Source: an uncultured Oscillospiraceae bacterium
GTDB lineage: Bacteria > Bacillota > Clostridia > Oscillospirales > Oscillospiraceae
Assembly: GCA_934662925.1 (NCBI GenBank)
Contig: CAKUKL010000089.1
Location: 1-6,437, forward strand
Direction of reading: 5' to 3'
Length of the DNA stretch: 6,437 nucleotides
Below the pieces are notes generated by a model. It had not been told where the DNA came from. It made no database searches and worked only from the letters and a program-made list of their open reading frames with translations. The position numbers and the translations under genes are program-made. Positions 1-4,800 of the stretch are shown piece after piece (positions within the stretch are counted from its first letter, which is position 1; each line of letters opens with the position of its first letter).

Positions 1-2
1 TG

Positions 3-269
3 GCCGTGGAGGACAGGCGGGACTACATTCAGGGCCGCAGTCTCACGGACCCCGGCACCTGCACCATGCGTCGGGACACGGTATCCGTCCCCGAGATCCG
101 CATGGAGCTGCTGGACGAGCGGCAGAAGAGTGGACAGGGCTCAGACAACACCAGTCGTCATATCGCGGACATCCTGAACAACCTGCCCGGGTGGGAACGG
201 ACCGGAAAACTGAAACGGCGGGGCCCTTATGGGCCGCAGAAAGTGTATTCCAGAGTCGGCGCGGTGTAA
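3..269 (+). CDS. VapE-like phage primase/helicase, C-terminal end (partial)
   Basis: Only the last 88 codons are present; the reading frame is open at the left edge, so the GTG at 6 is probably internal. The visible part contains an R-x-D-T-V-S-V-x-E-I-x-x-E segment, then HIADILNNLPGW followed by basic residues and a YGPQKVYSRVG ending. This layout (a conserved 'I..W' helix and then a 'YG.Q+.Y.R' tail) is what I know from the C-termini of virulence-associated protein E / phage-island primase-helicase proteins, which act in replication initiation of prophages and phage satellites. The ATPase core lies outside the window, so the assignment rests on tail similarity and on the neighbouring VRR-NUC gene. 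The TAA stop at 267-269 falls inside the first copy of the AGAGTTAC repeat that fills the next intergenic region. Confidence 0.65.
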   Translation, partial: AVEDRRDYIQGRSLTDPGTCTMRRDTVSVPEIRMELLDERQKSGQGSDNTSRHIADILNNLPGWERTGKLKRRGPYGPQKVYSRVGAV

Positions 270-610
270 CTCTGGACAGAGTGGGCCCCCGGAGATCAGA
301 GCTTCCGGGGGCCCGCAAAGAGAGCAGCGGCGATAACAATGTGTAATCGATGCGATGCCGAGCGATACAACTGGGTAATCAGGCGGGCATTTCAGAGGGG
401 GCAGAGTTACAAAAAAGGCCCCAGAGTTACGGGCAGAGTTACACCAGAGTTACACCCTCCAGCCATTGGTATTTCTCACTTTTTTACTTAGTGTAACTCT
501 GGTAACTCTGAAAAGGGGAAAAACATGGCGAGGCTGATTTGAAAACACGAAAAGCAAAATTAAAAATAGCCCGGGGAATTTAATAGAAAACAGAGCTACC
601 TGAGTTACAC
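264..610. repeat. Iteron-like AGAGTTAC repeats; candidate replication origin
   Basis: The 12-mer (C/G)CAGAGTTACA(C/A) or its core recurs through this intergenic stretch. Forward copies lie at 401-412, 421-430, 433-444 and 444-455. Reverse-complement copies (GTGTAACTCTGG) lie at 264-275 and 491-502, and a shorter one at 501-510. Variants AGAGCTAC and TGAGTTAC lie near 591-600 and 600-610. Seven cores match AGAGTTAC exactly. The copies flank two AT-rich tracts (about 461-490 and 511-590) that stand out from the GC-rich surroundings. Repeated binding sites beside an AT-rich tract, next to a primase/helicase gene, is the architecture of iteron origins in phage satellites such as the SaPIs. Origin function is inferred. 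The alternative is an array of operators controlling the downstream genes. I see no convincing gene in 270-641. Confidence 0.6.
283..314. other. Perfect 11-bp hairpin after the vapE-like gene
   Basis: GGGCCCCCGGA at 283-293 and TCCGGGGGCCC at 304-314 are exact reverse complements around a 10-nt loop. It lies 13 bp after the stop codon, so it could end transcription or protect the mRNA 3' end. No T-run follows on the + strand, so it is not a classic intrinsic terminator. Confidence 0.55.
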
Positions 611-641
611 GGGCTGATGAGAATAGAAGGGAGATGCAGGT

Positions 642-911
642 ATGAAAACGTGTGGTGCGTGGATCAGGTTCAACTTTGAGTGTCACCAGTGGGAGGAGAG
701 GCTTGTCCACCAGTCAGAGACAGACGCGGAAGAACTCCGGGCGTGGGCAGTACAGTGGCTGCTGGACCCGGAGATGCGCCCGCTGGAGAAGGGCGGATAT
801 TTCCATTCCTGGCTGACCCGTGTGTCCTCGCTGCTGGGCAGGTCTGAGACGCTTCGGCTTGCCTCGTCGGTGATGAAGGAGGAGCGGGACCGTGAGAGAG
901 CGGGAGGTTGA
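642..911 (+). CDS. Small hypothetical phage protein (89 aa)
   Basis: I do not recognise this protein. It starts at ATG 642, eight bases after an AAGGGAG ribosome binding site (627-633). It is soluble in appearance, rich in Trp and Glu, with a helical look in residues 28-50 and a charged C-terminal end (KEERDRERAGG). No signal peptide or membrane segment is visible. Its 3' end overlaps the start of the VRR-NUC gene by 20 bases, and that gene's SD lies inside this coding sequence, so the two are translated from one message and are probably coupled. It sits between the iteron region and the nuclease, which suggests an accessory role in phage DNA replication or processing; this is inference from position only. 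Confidence 0.7.
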   Translation: MKTCGAWIRFNFECHQWEERLVHQSETDAEELRAWAVQWLLDPEMRPLEKGGYFHSWLTRVSSLLGRSETLRLASSVMKEERDRERAGG

Positions 912-1182
912 AGCTCATCTCCGTCAGCTGGTCGAGCGCGTCGGCGGACAGTGCATGAAGTTCGTCCCGGACCAGGCACCGGGGATGCCGGACCGGCTGG
1001 TGCTGATGCCGGGGGGTGTGACAGTGTGGGCGGAGCTGAAGCGGCCAAAGGGAGGCAGGCTGTCCCCGCTCCAGCTGTGGAGACATGAGCAGCTGCGGAA
1101 GCTGGGCCAGCGGGTGGAGATCGTGTGGACGAAGGAGCAGGCGGAAGCCCTCGTCCGGGATCTCACAGGGACCCCCGCATGA
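892..1182 (+). CDS. VRR-NUC domain nuclease (96 aa)
   Basis: This is a short stand-alone VRR-NUC protein, a PD-(D/E)xK-fold nuclease family common in phage replication modules and typically about 90-130 residues, so it looks full length. Visible motifs are an N-terminal EREVEAHLRQLVERVGG helix (residues 3-19), the metal-binding MPDRLVL motif (about residues 32-38, catalytic Asp in PDR), then WAELKRPKGGRLSPLQ (about residues 46-61) with the E-x-K catalytic pair, and the Gln helix typical of the family. Such proteins are predicted to cut or process branched DNA; the exact substrate is not visible. The GTG start at 892 is chosen because AAGGAGG (876-882) stands nine bases upstream. It overlaps the preceding gene and is followed 10 bp later by a strong terminator, so it ends this phage transcript. 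Confidence 0.9.
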   Translation: MREREVEAHLRQLVERVGGQCMKFVPDQAPGMPDRLVLMPGGVTVWAELKRPKGGRLSPLQLWRHEQLRKLGQRVEIVWTKEQAEALVRDLTGTPA

Positions 1183-1192
1183 GGGAAAAGAG

Positions 1193-1221
1193 AAACCCCG
1201 GAGCGTGATGCTCCGGGGTTT
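1193..1221. terminator. Bidirectional intrinsic terminator between convergent genes
   Basis: A perfect 12-bp stem (AAACCCCGGAGC, 1193-1204, with GCTCCGGGGTTT, 1210-1221) encloses a 5-base loop. On the + strand the stem runs into TTTT at 1219-1222. On the - strand it ends in TTT followed by a CTCTTTT stretch. It lies between the nuclease stop (1182) and the convergent small - strand gene (stop at 1227), so it can serve both transcripts. Confidence 0.9.
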
Positions 1222-1226
1222 TCGCG

Positions 1227-1325
1227 TTACAGGGGCAGGACGGCGGCCAGATGGTCGGCGCAGAGGGCGAGGGCCATAATGCCGAAGAACAGCAGGCCGG
1301 ACAGGATGTTGGACAGGCGGTGCAT
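1227..1325 (-). CDS. Small predicted membrane peptide (32 aa)
   Basis: A short gene that routine gene calling would miss. It encodes MHRLSNILSGLLFFGIM followed by ALALCADHLAAVLPL: a short basic N-terminus and then one continuous hydrophobic segment (about residues 7-24), long enough to span a membrane. An SD, GGAGGA (1333-1338 on the complement), lies seven bases before the ATG, and the ATG comes only three bases after the stop of the upstream 183-aa gene, so translational coupling is likely. It is the last gene of the - strand cassette, just ahead of the terminator. Phage and toxin-antitoxin loci often carry such single-pass peptides (small toxins, superinfection-exclusion proteins), but nothing here identifies which, if either, it is. 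The function is unknown. Confidence 0.55.
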   Translation of the reverse strand: MHRLSNILSGLLFFGIMALALCADHLAAVLPL

Positions 1326-1328
1326 GGC

Positions 1329-1880
1329 TCAGTCCTCCAGCGCCGCGAAGTAAGCGCGGACAGCGGCGGCAGCGGGCTTGCTTGCCCGGAACGGCAGGAC
1401 CAAGGCATAGGGCTCATCGCCGCAGTAGGCGACGACGGGGGCGCGGTCCCCGGTGGTCCGGAAGGTATCGGACGCAAGGGCGGCGGTGAGCTGAACGTTG
1501 TAGAAGCAGGCGAAGTCACGGGCGGCGCTGTACCAGCCCGCGAGGACGTCCTTTTTCGGCTGCCAGCTCAGCGGGGAGCGCTTCAGCGGGTCCTCATACC
1601 CCGCGGCCTTGTGGGCGTCGGTCAGGAGCCGGGGGAGGTCGATCCCGTGATACTCGATCTTCCCGTTGGCGTCGATGGCCCAGTTGCCCGGCTCGCAGCA
1701 GGTGACGGGCTGGACGGCGGCGGCATACTCAGCTTCCGACATCTGCCACAGGAAAGCGCCGTTGCTGACGTAGACCTTCGCCCGCCAGTCGTCGGAGTCG
1801 GTCACCTGGCAGAAGATCTTGCTGGAGCCCTTCAGGGCCTTGGGGGCCTGGTTGGTGTAGCGGCCATAGAATTTTTTCAT
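1329..1880 (-). CDS. Hypothetical cargo protein (183 aa)
   Basis: I do not recognise a family. The ATG at 1880 is supported by an AAGGAGA-type SD (about 1886-1892) six bases away. The protein starts MKKFYGRYTNQAPKALKGSS, is soluble and mixed alpha/beta in look, and has several aromatic residues and cysteines (CCEPGNW near residue 61; YCGDEPYALVLPF near 152-164). It lacks a signal peptide or membrane segment. It is the fourth gene of the reversed cassette, 55 bp after the 85-aa gene and three bases before the 32-aa membrane peptide. Its GC-rich third positions match its neighbours. The long frame open on the opposite strand (from 1251 and again from 1879) is a by-product of that codon bias. 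The role is unknown; the cassette context suggests lysogen or accessory functions rather than virion assembly. Confidence 0.8.
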   Translation of the reverse strand: MKKFYGRYTNQAPKALKGSSKIFCQVTDSDDWRAKVYVSNGAFLWQMSEAEYAAAVQPVTCCEPGNWAIDANGKIEYHGIDLPRLLTDAHKAAGYEDPLKRSPLSWQPKKDVLAGWYSAARDFACFYNVQLTAALASDTFRTTGDRAPVVAYCGDEPYALVLPFRASKPAAAAVRAYFAALED

Positions 1881-1935
1881 GATATTCTCCTTCTGCCCTC
1901 GTGACCTCCGGGGCGGGCTGGCGGTGGTTGCTCGG

Positions 1936-2193
1936 TCAGACGCGCTCCAGCCCGCAGAGGCTGAGCGTGCGGCAGATCACGTCGATTTCTTTCCAGCCCC
2001 AGCCGCTCCGGCGCAGGGTGTCCGCCAGGCAGGTGAGGTCGATGTCCTGGAGGTCGCATTCCCGGATTGCCACGACTTCGCCGTTCCCGGCGACGTACTT
2101 TTCCGCGGCGGCCTTGTTCTCGCCCGGGACAGTGACCTTGATGGCGTCGCGGCCATCGTCCAGATAGACGTCATAGACAGTCAGTTTTTTCAT
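1936..2193 (-). CDS. Hypothetical small cargo protein (85 aa)
   Basis: The protein starts MKKLTVYDVYLDDGRDAIKV at ATG 2193, with a perfect AGGAGGA SD at 2201-2207. The N-terminal half (VYDVYLDDG..., IKVTVPGENKAAAEKYVAGNGEVVAI) looks like a small beta-sheet domain in which an 'AAxxYVAGNGEVVAI' stretch forms a helix and strand. The C-terminal half (LTCLADTLRRSGWGWKEIDVICRTL) is helical. I have a general impression of similar small proteins of unknown function in mobile elements of gut Firmicutes, but I cannot name a family. It is the third gene of the - strand cassette, 27 bp after the 139-aa gene. It shares with that gene an identical 21-base start region (CAT plus 18 leader bases on the + strand), a sign that the leader was copied. 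Confidence 0.8.
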   Translation of the reverse strand: MKKLTVYDVYLDDGRDAIKVTVPGENKAAAEKYVAGNGEVVAIRECDLQDIDLTCLADTLRRSGWGWKEIDVICRTLSLCGLERV

Positions 2194-2220
2194 GTTCAGT
2201 TCCTCCTGTTCGTGTTCTGG

Positions 2221-2640
2221 TCAGCTCCGCAGCAGGGCGGAGACGGCGCGCTGGATGCGGATGGCGGCCTGGTGCAGGGCCCGGGCCTGCACGTCCAGCC
2301 ACTCCTCGCGGCAGTTGGGGCGGCGCTCGCCGCCGCGGGTCTTTTTCAGCTCGGACGGACAGCAGACGCGCTCGGCGATGTCGCCGTTGTAGATCAGGGA
2401 GCGGCCGCCCCAGCTGTACTGGCTCCAGCTGTCGGCGCCGTTGAGCAGGGCGCGCTTCAGCAGGCTGGGGGACTCCAGATCCTCGGCGTCAACGTCGCCG
2501 CCGCGCTCACGGTACGCCAGATCGTCCAGCAGGTCGGAGGCATAGGCCTTGACGCCGCGGGACCAGGCGGAGCGGGCGGGCTGGGCGTCGAGGGCGGAGC
2601 GGATGGCGGAGACGGTGAGGGCGTTCTTGTTTTCGTTCAT
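2221..2640 (-). CDS. Conserved-looking hypothetical cargo protein (139 aa)
   Basis: The start is placed at ATG 2640 because an AGGAGGA SD (2648-2654) lies seven bases upstream. The frame stays open to 2850, but that extension has no SD and an unlikely composition. The protein begins MNENKNALTVSAIRSALDAQ, followed by a basic, Trp-containing helix (ARSAWSRGVKAYASDLLDDL, about residues 22-41), an acidic linker, and a striking segment, NGADSWSQYSWGGRSLIYNG (about residues 73-92), then CCPSELKKTRGGERRP and a C-terminal helix (REEWLDVQARALHQAAIRIQ). The Ser-Trp-Ser-Gln-Tyr-Ser-Trp-Gly-Gly stretch looks like a conserved core. I associate this type with mobile elements of gut bacteria but know no function for it. 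It is the second gene of the reversed cassette. Confidence 0.8.
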   Translation of the reverse strand: MNENKNALTVSAIRSALDAQPARSAWSRGVKAYASDLLDDLAYRERGGDVDAEDLESPSLLKRALLNGADSWSQYSWGGRSLIYNGDIAERVCCPSELKKTRGGERRPNCREEWLDVQARALHQAAIRIQRAVSALLRS

Positions 2641-2795
2641 GTTCAGTTCCTCCTGTTCAAGTTTCAGGCCATAGGCCTGTTGCATTTTCGTTTGGCTTGT
2701 GGTAGAATTCTGGTACCGGACGGCGGCGAACTCGCCGCCCGTGCTGGGGAAAAGAGCGTCGGGCCAGAGCCTTGTGGATTGGGTGGCCCGGCGCT

Positions 2796-2933
2796 TTACC
2801 TGTTCAGCAGGTCCCGGAGCCGCCGCCTGAACTCTTCGATGCTCTCGCACTCTTCAGCGAGCAGCAGGAGCCGGAGCCGTTCCGCGTCCTGGGTCTGCTG
2901 GACAAGCAGTTCGCTTGCAGTCGGCGTGGTCAT
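2796..2933 (-). CDS. Small helical hypothetical protein (45 aa)
   Basis: This short gene is likely the first of the - strand cassette. ATG 2933 is preceded by a GGGGAGGTGA SD (2936-2945 on the complement). An in-frame ATG at 2960 lacks an SD and would add nine residues. The product (MTTPTASELLVQQTQDAERL then RLLLLAEECESIEEFRRRLR and a short DLLNR end) is almost wholly helical with regularly spaced leucines, compatible with a small coiled coil or a dimerising regulator. No DNA-binding motif is clear. The predicted promoter lies about 75-105 bases upstream of its start. A 155-bp gap without a gene separates it from the 139-aa gene. The function is unknown. Confidence 0.6.
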   Translation of the reverse strand: MTTPTASELLVQQTQDAERLRLLLLAEECESIEEFRRRLRDLLNR

Positions 2934-3008
2934 GTTCACCTCCCCTTCCTCGGTCGCCATGTCCGGCGGTTCGCTGGGCGTTGGCCGTCTGGCCTTCGCT
3001 TGGCCCGA

Positions 3009-3037
3009 ATCTTAGCGGCTAATTTTTTCGCCGTCAA
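3009..3037 (-). promoter_or_regulatory. Sigma-70-type promoter of the reversed cassette
   Basis: On the complement, TTGACG (3037-3032, 5/6 to consensus) and TAAGAT (3014-3009, 4/6) are separated by exactly 17 bases containing an A-run. Transcription would begin near 3002 and give a leader of about 70 bases before the 45-aa gene. Its orientation and position make it the natural promoter for all five - strand genes. Confidence 0.65.
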
Positions 3038-3050
3038 TACCCACAAAACC

Positions 3051-3092
3051 GTTCCCTGGTCCCCCTTTAGGGGGGACCGGGGAATTATTTTT
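3051..3092 (+). terminator. Strong hairpin with T-rich tail upstream of the cassette promoter
   Basis: The arm at 3052-3065 (TTCCCTGGTCCCCC) pairs with 3071-3084 (GGGGGACCGGGGAA), 14 pairs with one G-T, around a 5-base loop. The + strand continues TTATTTTT (3085-3092), as in an intrinsic terminator. No + strand gene ends just before it, so it may insulate the terminase genes from read-through or mark the edge of the cassette. On the - strand a shorter TTTT run follows. Confidence 0.6.
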
Positions 3093-3217
3093 GTCCAAAT
3101 TTCGGGGGCTGTTTTTTGTGCAGAATGACGAGACTGGGGGGCTATAGGGGGTTATCCTGGTAACCTGGAGCACGGAGGCAAAAGACGGCAGTCAATGTCA
3201 GTCCGGGCCGTGCTAAA

Positions 3218-3237
3218 CTGGTATCATGAGATACCAG
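3218..3237 (+). promoter_or_regulatory. Perfect inverted repeat beside the SD of the terS-like gene
   Basis: CTGGTATC (3218-3225), ATGA loop, GATACCAG (3230-3237): a perfect 8-bp inverted repeat that ends immediately before or within the GGGGAGGAGG SD region (3237-3246). It could be a repressor operator or an RNA hairpin that controls access of ribosomes to the small-terminase-like gene. The surrounding 3093-3217 holds no gene; a weaker inverted repeat, GGTTA/TAACC, lies at 3150-3165. Confidence 0.5.
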
Positions 3238-3253
3238 GGGAGGAGGCGAGGAA

Positions 3254-3715
3254 GTGTCCGAAAAGCTGGACAATAGCAGGTGTCAAGACACCCCGCCGGG
3301 ACTGAAGCTCGACTTCACGCCCGAAGAGCGAGCGGCCAACGGACGCAAGGGCGGCGTGGCAAGCGGCGTGGCGAAGCGCAAACAGCGCACGTTCCGCGAG
3401 AGCATCAAGGCCATCATGGCCTTGCAGACTCCGGACGAGCAGAAACGGCAAGTGCTTGAGGCACTTGGGGTGGATCCCACGGTGCTCAACGCCATCAACC
3501 TGGCGGTCAGCGGCAAAGCCGCTGCGGGAGACGTTGAGGCCGCGCGGTATCTGCGCGACACCGTAGGCGAGAAGCCCCGTGAGGGGCTGGAGATCGGCAA
3601 TCTGGACGACAAGCCGCTGGCCAGTTTGGATATGTCCAAACTGACGGATGAGCAGCTGCGGGTCATCGCGGCCCGGCGAAGCGCGGAGCCCGATGAGGGC
3701 AGTCCGAAGGAATAA
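3254..3715 (+). CDS. Putative terminase small subunit-like DNA-binding protein (153 aa)
   Basis: GTG 3254 is chosen for its GGAGGAGG SD (3239-3246) seven bases away. Residues about 20-45 (LDFTPEERAANGRKGGVASG then VAKRKQRTFRE) carry the Arg/Lys-rich 'NGRKGG..SG.AK' element seen in many phage proteins encoded just upstream of terL. The middle (VLEALGVDPTVLNAINLAVS then GKAAAGDVEAARYLRDTVGE) is helical and ends in a 'GD.EA.RYLRDT.GEKP' pattern common in these proteins. The C-terminus (LDMSKLTDEQLRVIAARR) is an acidic-then-basic helix. Small terminase subunits recognise the packaging site and regulate TerL. The assignment rests on these patterns plus position, not on a clear helix-turn-helix, so 'terS-like' is the safe term. 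Unusually, about 1.2 kb of non-coding DNA separates it from terL; the two genes normally abut. Confidence 0.6.
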   Translation: MSEKLDNSRCQDTPPGLKLDFTPEERAANGRKGGVASGVAKRKQRTFRESIKAIMALQTPDEQKRQVLEALGVDPTVLNAINLAVSGKAAAGDVEAARYLRDTVGEKPREGLEIGNLDDKPLASLDMSKLTDEQLRVIAARRSAEPDEGSPKE

Positions 3716-3723
3716 GCCGGGGA

Positions 3724-3747
3724 CCCAGTGAAGCCCGCTTCACTGGG
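3724..3747. repeat. Palindrome copy 1 (GTGAAGC-CC-GCTTCAC)
   Basis: CCCAGTGAAGC, a CC spacer, then GCTTCACTGGG: 11 perfect pairs, directly after the terS-like gene, followed by GAGAGGAGG as in the other two copies. Here the fourth pair of the stem is A-T; in copies 2 and 3 it is C-G. Confidence 0.8.
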
Positions 3748-4167
3748 AGAGGAGGGGCAACGGAGCGGCGGATACCTGACTCCGTCAGGTGGAGCTGAGC
3801 GCAGTTTGCCCCGACGAGTTGCACAACTGTTGCACCACGGGCCGGGCTGAAAGCCCGGATCCCTACGGCGGCAAGGGATTCAGGGAACACTACCACATTC
3901 CTCAAAGGAATGTGCGCCGCTTTGCAGCGCGTGCATAGCGAAAAGCCCCCGGCCCTGCCTCTGGCAGGGCACTGTGTATGAGGGGGTGCGCGAACCCCCT
4001 CCCCCTCTGCTCAGCAGAGGGGGAGGACCCCGGTGGGGGGTGTGGGCCCCCGAAGGGGGCGGGGTCGAATCCAGAAACGGGCCCCGCGAAAATCTCGACG
4101 GGGGAAAATCCGTTTTACCATATATAGGTAACTACCGGTCAACCAACAGACCGCCCCTGAGTGGGGT

Positions 4168-4263
4168 CCCCGTGAAGCGGGCTTCACGGGGAGAGGAGAA
4201 ACGCCGGAGTGGGCGAGTTTTCCGCGAAGAGGGAAACGAGCGATATGAAGGCCGTTTCGACGA
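4168..4263. repeat. 96-bp direct repeat, left copy (contains palindrome copy 2)
   Basis: This stretch aligns without gaps to 4801-4896 with 8 differences (88 of 96 bases identical). It opens with the palindrome CCCCGTGAAGC (4168-4178), GG, GCTTCACGGGG (4181-4191) and continues through GAGAGGAG and GAGCGATATGAAGGCCG. The differences are at 4179, 4180, 4199, 4209, 4218, 4221, 4236 and 4257. Confidence 0.95.
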
Positions 4264-4418
4264 GGGTTCCGGGCCACGCGGACACCGGGCAATGGACGAC
4301 ATTCAGCACCGGACCCGCGACGCCCGTATCCCATATAGATCGCCGGTCCGACGAGGGGAGCGACCCGGCGTGACACGTCCGCCCGACGGTCAACCTCCGC
4401 CGCCGGGCGGATTCATAT

Positions 4419-4495
4419 GTCGGGGTGACTGGAGATGGCGCCAGCACGGCCTCATAAGCCGGAAAACGTGGGTTCGAGTCCCACCCCCGAAACCA
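4419..4495 (+). tRNA. tRNA-like gene, anticodon CAU (Met or Ile2), slightly irregular
   Basis: The cloverleaf can be drawn by hand. The acceptor stem 4419-4425 pairs with 4485-4491 except the first pair (G with A). The D-stem is CTGG (4429-4432) with CCAG (4441-4444) around an 8-base loop containing GG. The anticodon stem 4446-4450 pairs with 4458-4462 (outermost A/G mismatch), with loop CTCATAA giving anticodon CAT at 4453-4455. The variable loop is AAAAC. The T-stem is GTGGG/CCCAC with the classic loop TTCGAGT (4473-4479). The discriminator is A4492 and the CCA end is encoded (4493-4495). One extra base lies between acceptor and D-stems, making it 77 nt. CAU could read Met, or Ile AUA after lysidine modification. 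Antisense frames here give the nonsense peptides typical of tRNA shadows. Confidence 0.75.
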
Positions 4496-4698
4496 ATACC
4501 CAAAGCTGGCAGAGTACGGGGGCAAGCTGCGGCGAGCCAGAATTTCGGCGAGCGTACTGTCCCGTCAGCAGGGCCCGGCATCGGGAAGAGCCGTCCGACC
4601 TTCCGGGGCCCGCGTCGGACGAAAAACAGAACGCCGCGCAGCCTGTCTGAGAGCGGCAGACCCCGGGTGGCTGGTGGGAAAAGCCAATAACCCACATC

Positions 4699-4720
4699 AT
4701 GGTCCCGCTACGGGGACCAT
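4699..4720 (+). other. Hairpin near the 3' end of the structured RNA region
   Basis: ATGGTCCC (4699-4706) pairs with GGGACCAT (4713-4720) around a 6-base loop. It lies just upstream of the terminator, so it may be the last structural element of the RNA. Confidence 0.55.
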
Positions 4721-4731
4721 GAGAAAATACG

Positions 4732-4762
4732 AGAGCCGACACACTGGGTGCCGGCTCTTTTA
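4732..4762 (+). terminator. Intrinsic terminator ahead of terL
   Basis: AGAGCCG (4732-4738) pairs with CGGCTCT (4752-4758); after one A/C mismatch CAC (4740-4742) pairs with GTG (4748-4750). The stem runs into TTTTA. It would end a transcript coming from the structured RNA/tRNA region, meaning terL needs read-through or its own promoter. Confidence 0.75.
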
Positions 4763-4767
4763 CATAT

Positions 4768-4775
4768 AAGGAGGT
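4768..4775 (+). promoter_or_regulatory. Perfect SD sequence without an ATG/GTG/TTG at the right distance
   Basis: AAGGAGGT is an ideal ribosome binding site, just after the terminator. No ATG, GTG or TTG follows at 5-12 bases. The only in-frame candidate at proper spacing (nine bases after AAGGAGG) is an ACG at 4784, which continues openly into TerL. Either the true start codon has been lost or an unusual start is used. Confidence 0.45.
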
Positions 4776-4800
4776 CAGGGACTACGGAAAAAAACGGGGC

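Larger units (their letters stand above)
3720..4762 (+). ncRNA. Candidate large structured non-coding RNA locus between terS-like gene and terL
   Basis: No frame in this kilobase has a credible start, SD and protein-like composition, yet it is dense with exact hairpins: 3724-3747, 3774-3790, 3842-3858, 3859-3879, 3894-3914, 3952-3970, 3981-4000, 4001-4023 (10-bp stem), 4046-4060, 4059-4087 (six-pair long-range stem), 4168-4191, 4378-4411, 4593-4620 and 4645-4661. It contains a tRNA-like gene and ends in an intrinsic terminator at 4732-4761. Two of the palindromes show a compensatory pair change (A-T in the first copy, C-G in the others), which favours selection on base pairing. Long ornate phage RNAs (GOLLD, ROOL) are known to lie in prophages beside tRNA genes; that is the nearest known precedent, but I cannot match a family from sequence alone. 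Other explanations are a packaging (pac) region or an accumulation of palindromic repeats. Confidence 0.5.

Noticed and set aside
339..491. 50-codon + strand frame with an N-terminal C-x-x-C
   Set aside because: It has no SD and most of it is encoded by the AGAGTTAC repeats, so coding is unlikely.
401..510. CRISPR array
   Set aside because: The repeats are only 8-12 bases, occur in both orientations and lack regular spacers.
2641..2850. N-terminal extension of the 139-aa cassette gene to a start at 2850
   Set aside because: It overlaps the 45-aa gene, has no SD, and the internal ATG 2640 has a perfect one.
1879..3015. 378-codon + strand open frame across the cassette
   Set aside because: Its composition (Gly/Ala/Val/Leu-rich runs) is that of an antisense shadow, and the - strand genes beneath it each have proper SDs.
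2936..3037. 33-codon - strand frame starting with TTG, basic product
   Set aside because: It lies on the promoter TTGACG/TAAGAT and has no SD; the promoter reading explains the sequence better.
3663..3905. 80-codon - strand frame after the terS-like gene
   Set aside because: It overlaps the terS-like 3' end and several perfect hairpins and has no convincing SD.
4184..4695. - strand frames over the tRNA region (peptides such as GLEPTFSG, GGGTRTHVF)
   Set aside because: These are the well-known spurious peptides produced by reading tRNA genes antisense.
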